Origin: Micromonospora sp. FIMYZ51
GTDB lineage: Bacteria; Actinomycetota; Actinomycetes; Mycobacteriales; Micromonosporaceae
Assembly (NCBI RefSeq): GCF_038246755.1
Contig: NZ_CP134706.1
Coordinates: 4,712,001-4,776,000, forward strand
DNA: 64,000 nucleotides
Reading direction: 5' to 3'
Shown here piece by piece: positions 63,574 to 64,000 of this stretch. How positions within the stretch are numbered: position 1 is the stretch's first letter; each line of letters begins with the position of its first letter. Below the pieces are notes generated by a model that saw nothing but the letters and a program-made list of their open reading frames with translations, ran no database searches and was not told the DNA's origin. The position numbers and the translations under genes are program-made.

Positions 63574-64000
63574 TCAGGTGATAGGTAGGCCGGCCAGTCC
63601 GGCGGCGAGGCCGAGAAGGGCGCTGACTCCGAGTACGCGCAGCACGGACCACTTGAACCGGAAGATCAGCACACCGGCGATAACAGCGATGCCCAGAGGT
63701 ATCCACCGCACCGTGGCCATCTCCGGCAGTTCCAGGCGCAGCGGCCCACCGGTGACCGTGCGGCTGTCGACGAACAGGGTATGCACCGTGAAGTACAGGC
63801 CGAGGTTGGCGATCACGCCCACGACGGCGGCGGTGATGCCGGTCAGCGCGGCGGAGAGGCTGTGGTTGGTACGCAGGCGTTCGACGTAGGGGGCGCCGAG
63901 CAGAATGAACAGGAAGCAGGGCACGAACGTGACCCAGGTGGTCAGCAGCGAACCCACGACTCCCGCGACCCACGGGTCGAGGCTTCCCGGGTGATGGTAG
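63574..64000 (-). CDS. Chromate transporter (ChrA), C-terminal part, runs off the window
   Basis: The minus frame is open to the window end (YHHPGSLDPWVAGVVGSLL), so the start lies beyond 64000. The visible ~140 residues (TTWVTFVPCFLFILLGAPYVERLRTNHSLSAALTGITAAVVGVIANLGLYFTVHTLF and FKWSVLRVLGVSALLGLAAGLAGLP) are the C-terminal half of a ChrA-type permease, which exports chromate and may also handle sulfate-like oxyanions. Confidence 0.8.
   Translation of the reverse strand, partial: YHHPGSLDPWVAGVVGSLLTTWVTFVPCFLFILLGAPYVERLRTNHSLSAALTGITAAVVGVIANLGLYFTVHTLFVDSRTVTGGPLRLELPEMATVRWIPLGIAVIAGVLIFRFKWSVLRVLGVSALLGLAAGLAGLPIT

Overview
The window is high-GC actinobacterial DNA. Many genes start with GTG or TTG and many gene pairs overlap by ATGA or GTGA. 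The protein families (a helical toxin N-terminus joined to an SCP1.201-like deaminase, MscS, DUF2267, ClpC-like ATPase, many FMN monooxygenases) suggest a member of the Micromonosporaceae, probably Micromonospora or a close relative. That placement is inference from family content only.

1-13.8 kb is a patchy region with much gene decay. Intact genes are a CYTH-domain protein, an Imm1-type immunity gene behind a frameshifted deaminase toxin, DUF2267, a ClpC-like AAA+ chaperone, DUF1345 and another membrane protein, and an MscS channel. Between them lie remnants of IS701, a TMEM175-like channel, a second mscS, a two-TM ion channel, an MFS exporter and IS982. At 13.74-13.83 kb there is a hairpin terminator and the 3' half of a tRNA-Arg(ACG) gene, which looks like the scar of a site-specific integration.

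14-21.7 kb is a ruined type I CRISPR-Cas locus. It holds an ISL3 remnant, a 23-repeat array, cas2, a complete IS701 element whose 26-bp terminal repeats are perfect, a cas3 cut at its Walker A motif by that IS, two small degenerate arrays in opposite orientations, a frameshifted P-loop kinase gene, a lone type I-E repeat and an ISAs1 scrap. All effector genes and cas1 are missing from between cas3 and cas2. An IS701-mediated deletion is the simplest explanation.

22-61.3 kb is a very dense organosulfur (sulfonate, sulfone, sulfate-ester) scavenging island. It encodes three taurine/sulfonate-type ABC systems or parts of them, one peptide-type and one amino-acid-type ABC importer, a TauD dioxygenase, seven luciferase-like FMN monooxygenases, one SfnB-like acyl-CoA-dehydrogenase-fold enzyme and three flavin reductases. 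It also has a GntR regulator, a two-cluster ferredoxin paired with an AprA-like flavoprotein that carries C-terminal HEAT repeats, a vanadium-haloperoxidase-like enzyme and several oxidoreductases. The expected logic is import of organosulfur compounds, FMNH2- or 2-oxoglutarate-dependent C-S cleavage, and release of sulfite for assimilation.

Two regulatory signatures tie the island together. The first is an AT-rich dyad of the form WCCTA-N9-TAGGW (W = A or T) at seven places, most of them just ahead of a transcription unit. The second is short upstream ORFs that end in cysteine codons, of the actinobacterial sulfur leader-peptide type, ahead of three of the operons. The right end (61.7-64 kb) carries a divergent TetR/NmrA pair with a perfect 9-bp operator dyad and the 3' part of a chromate transporter gene that leaves the window.
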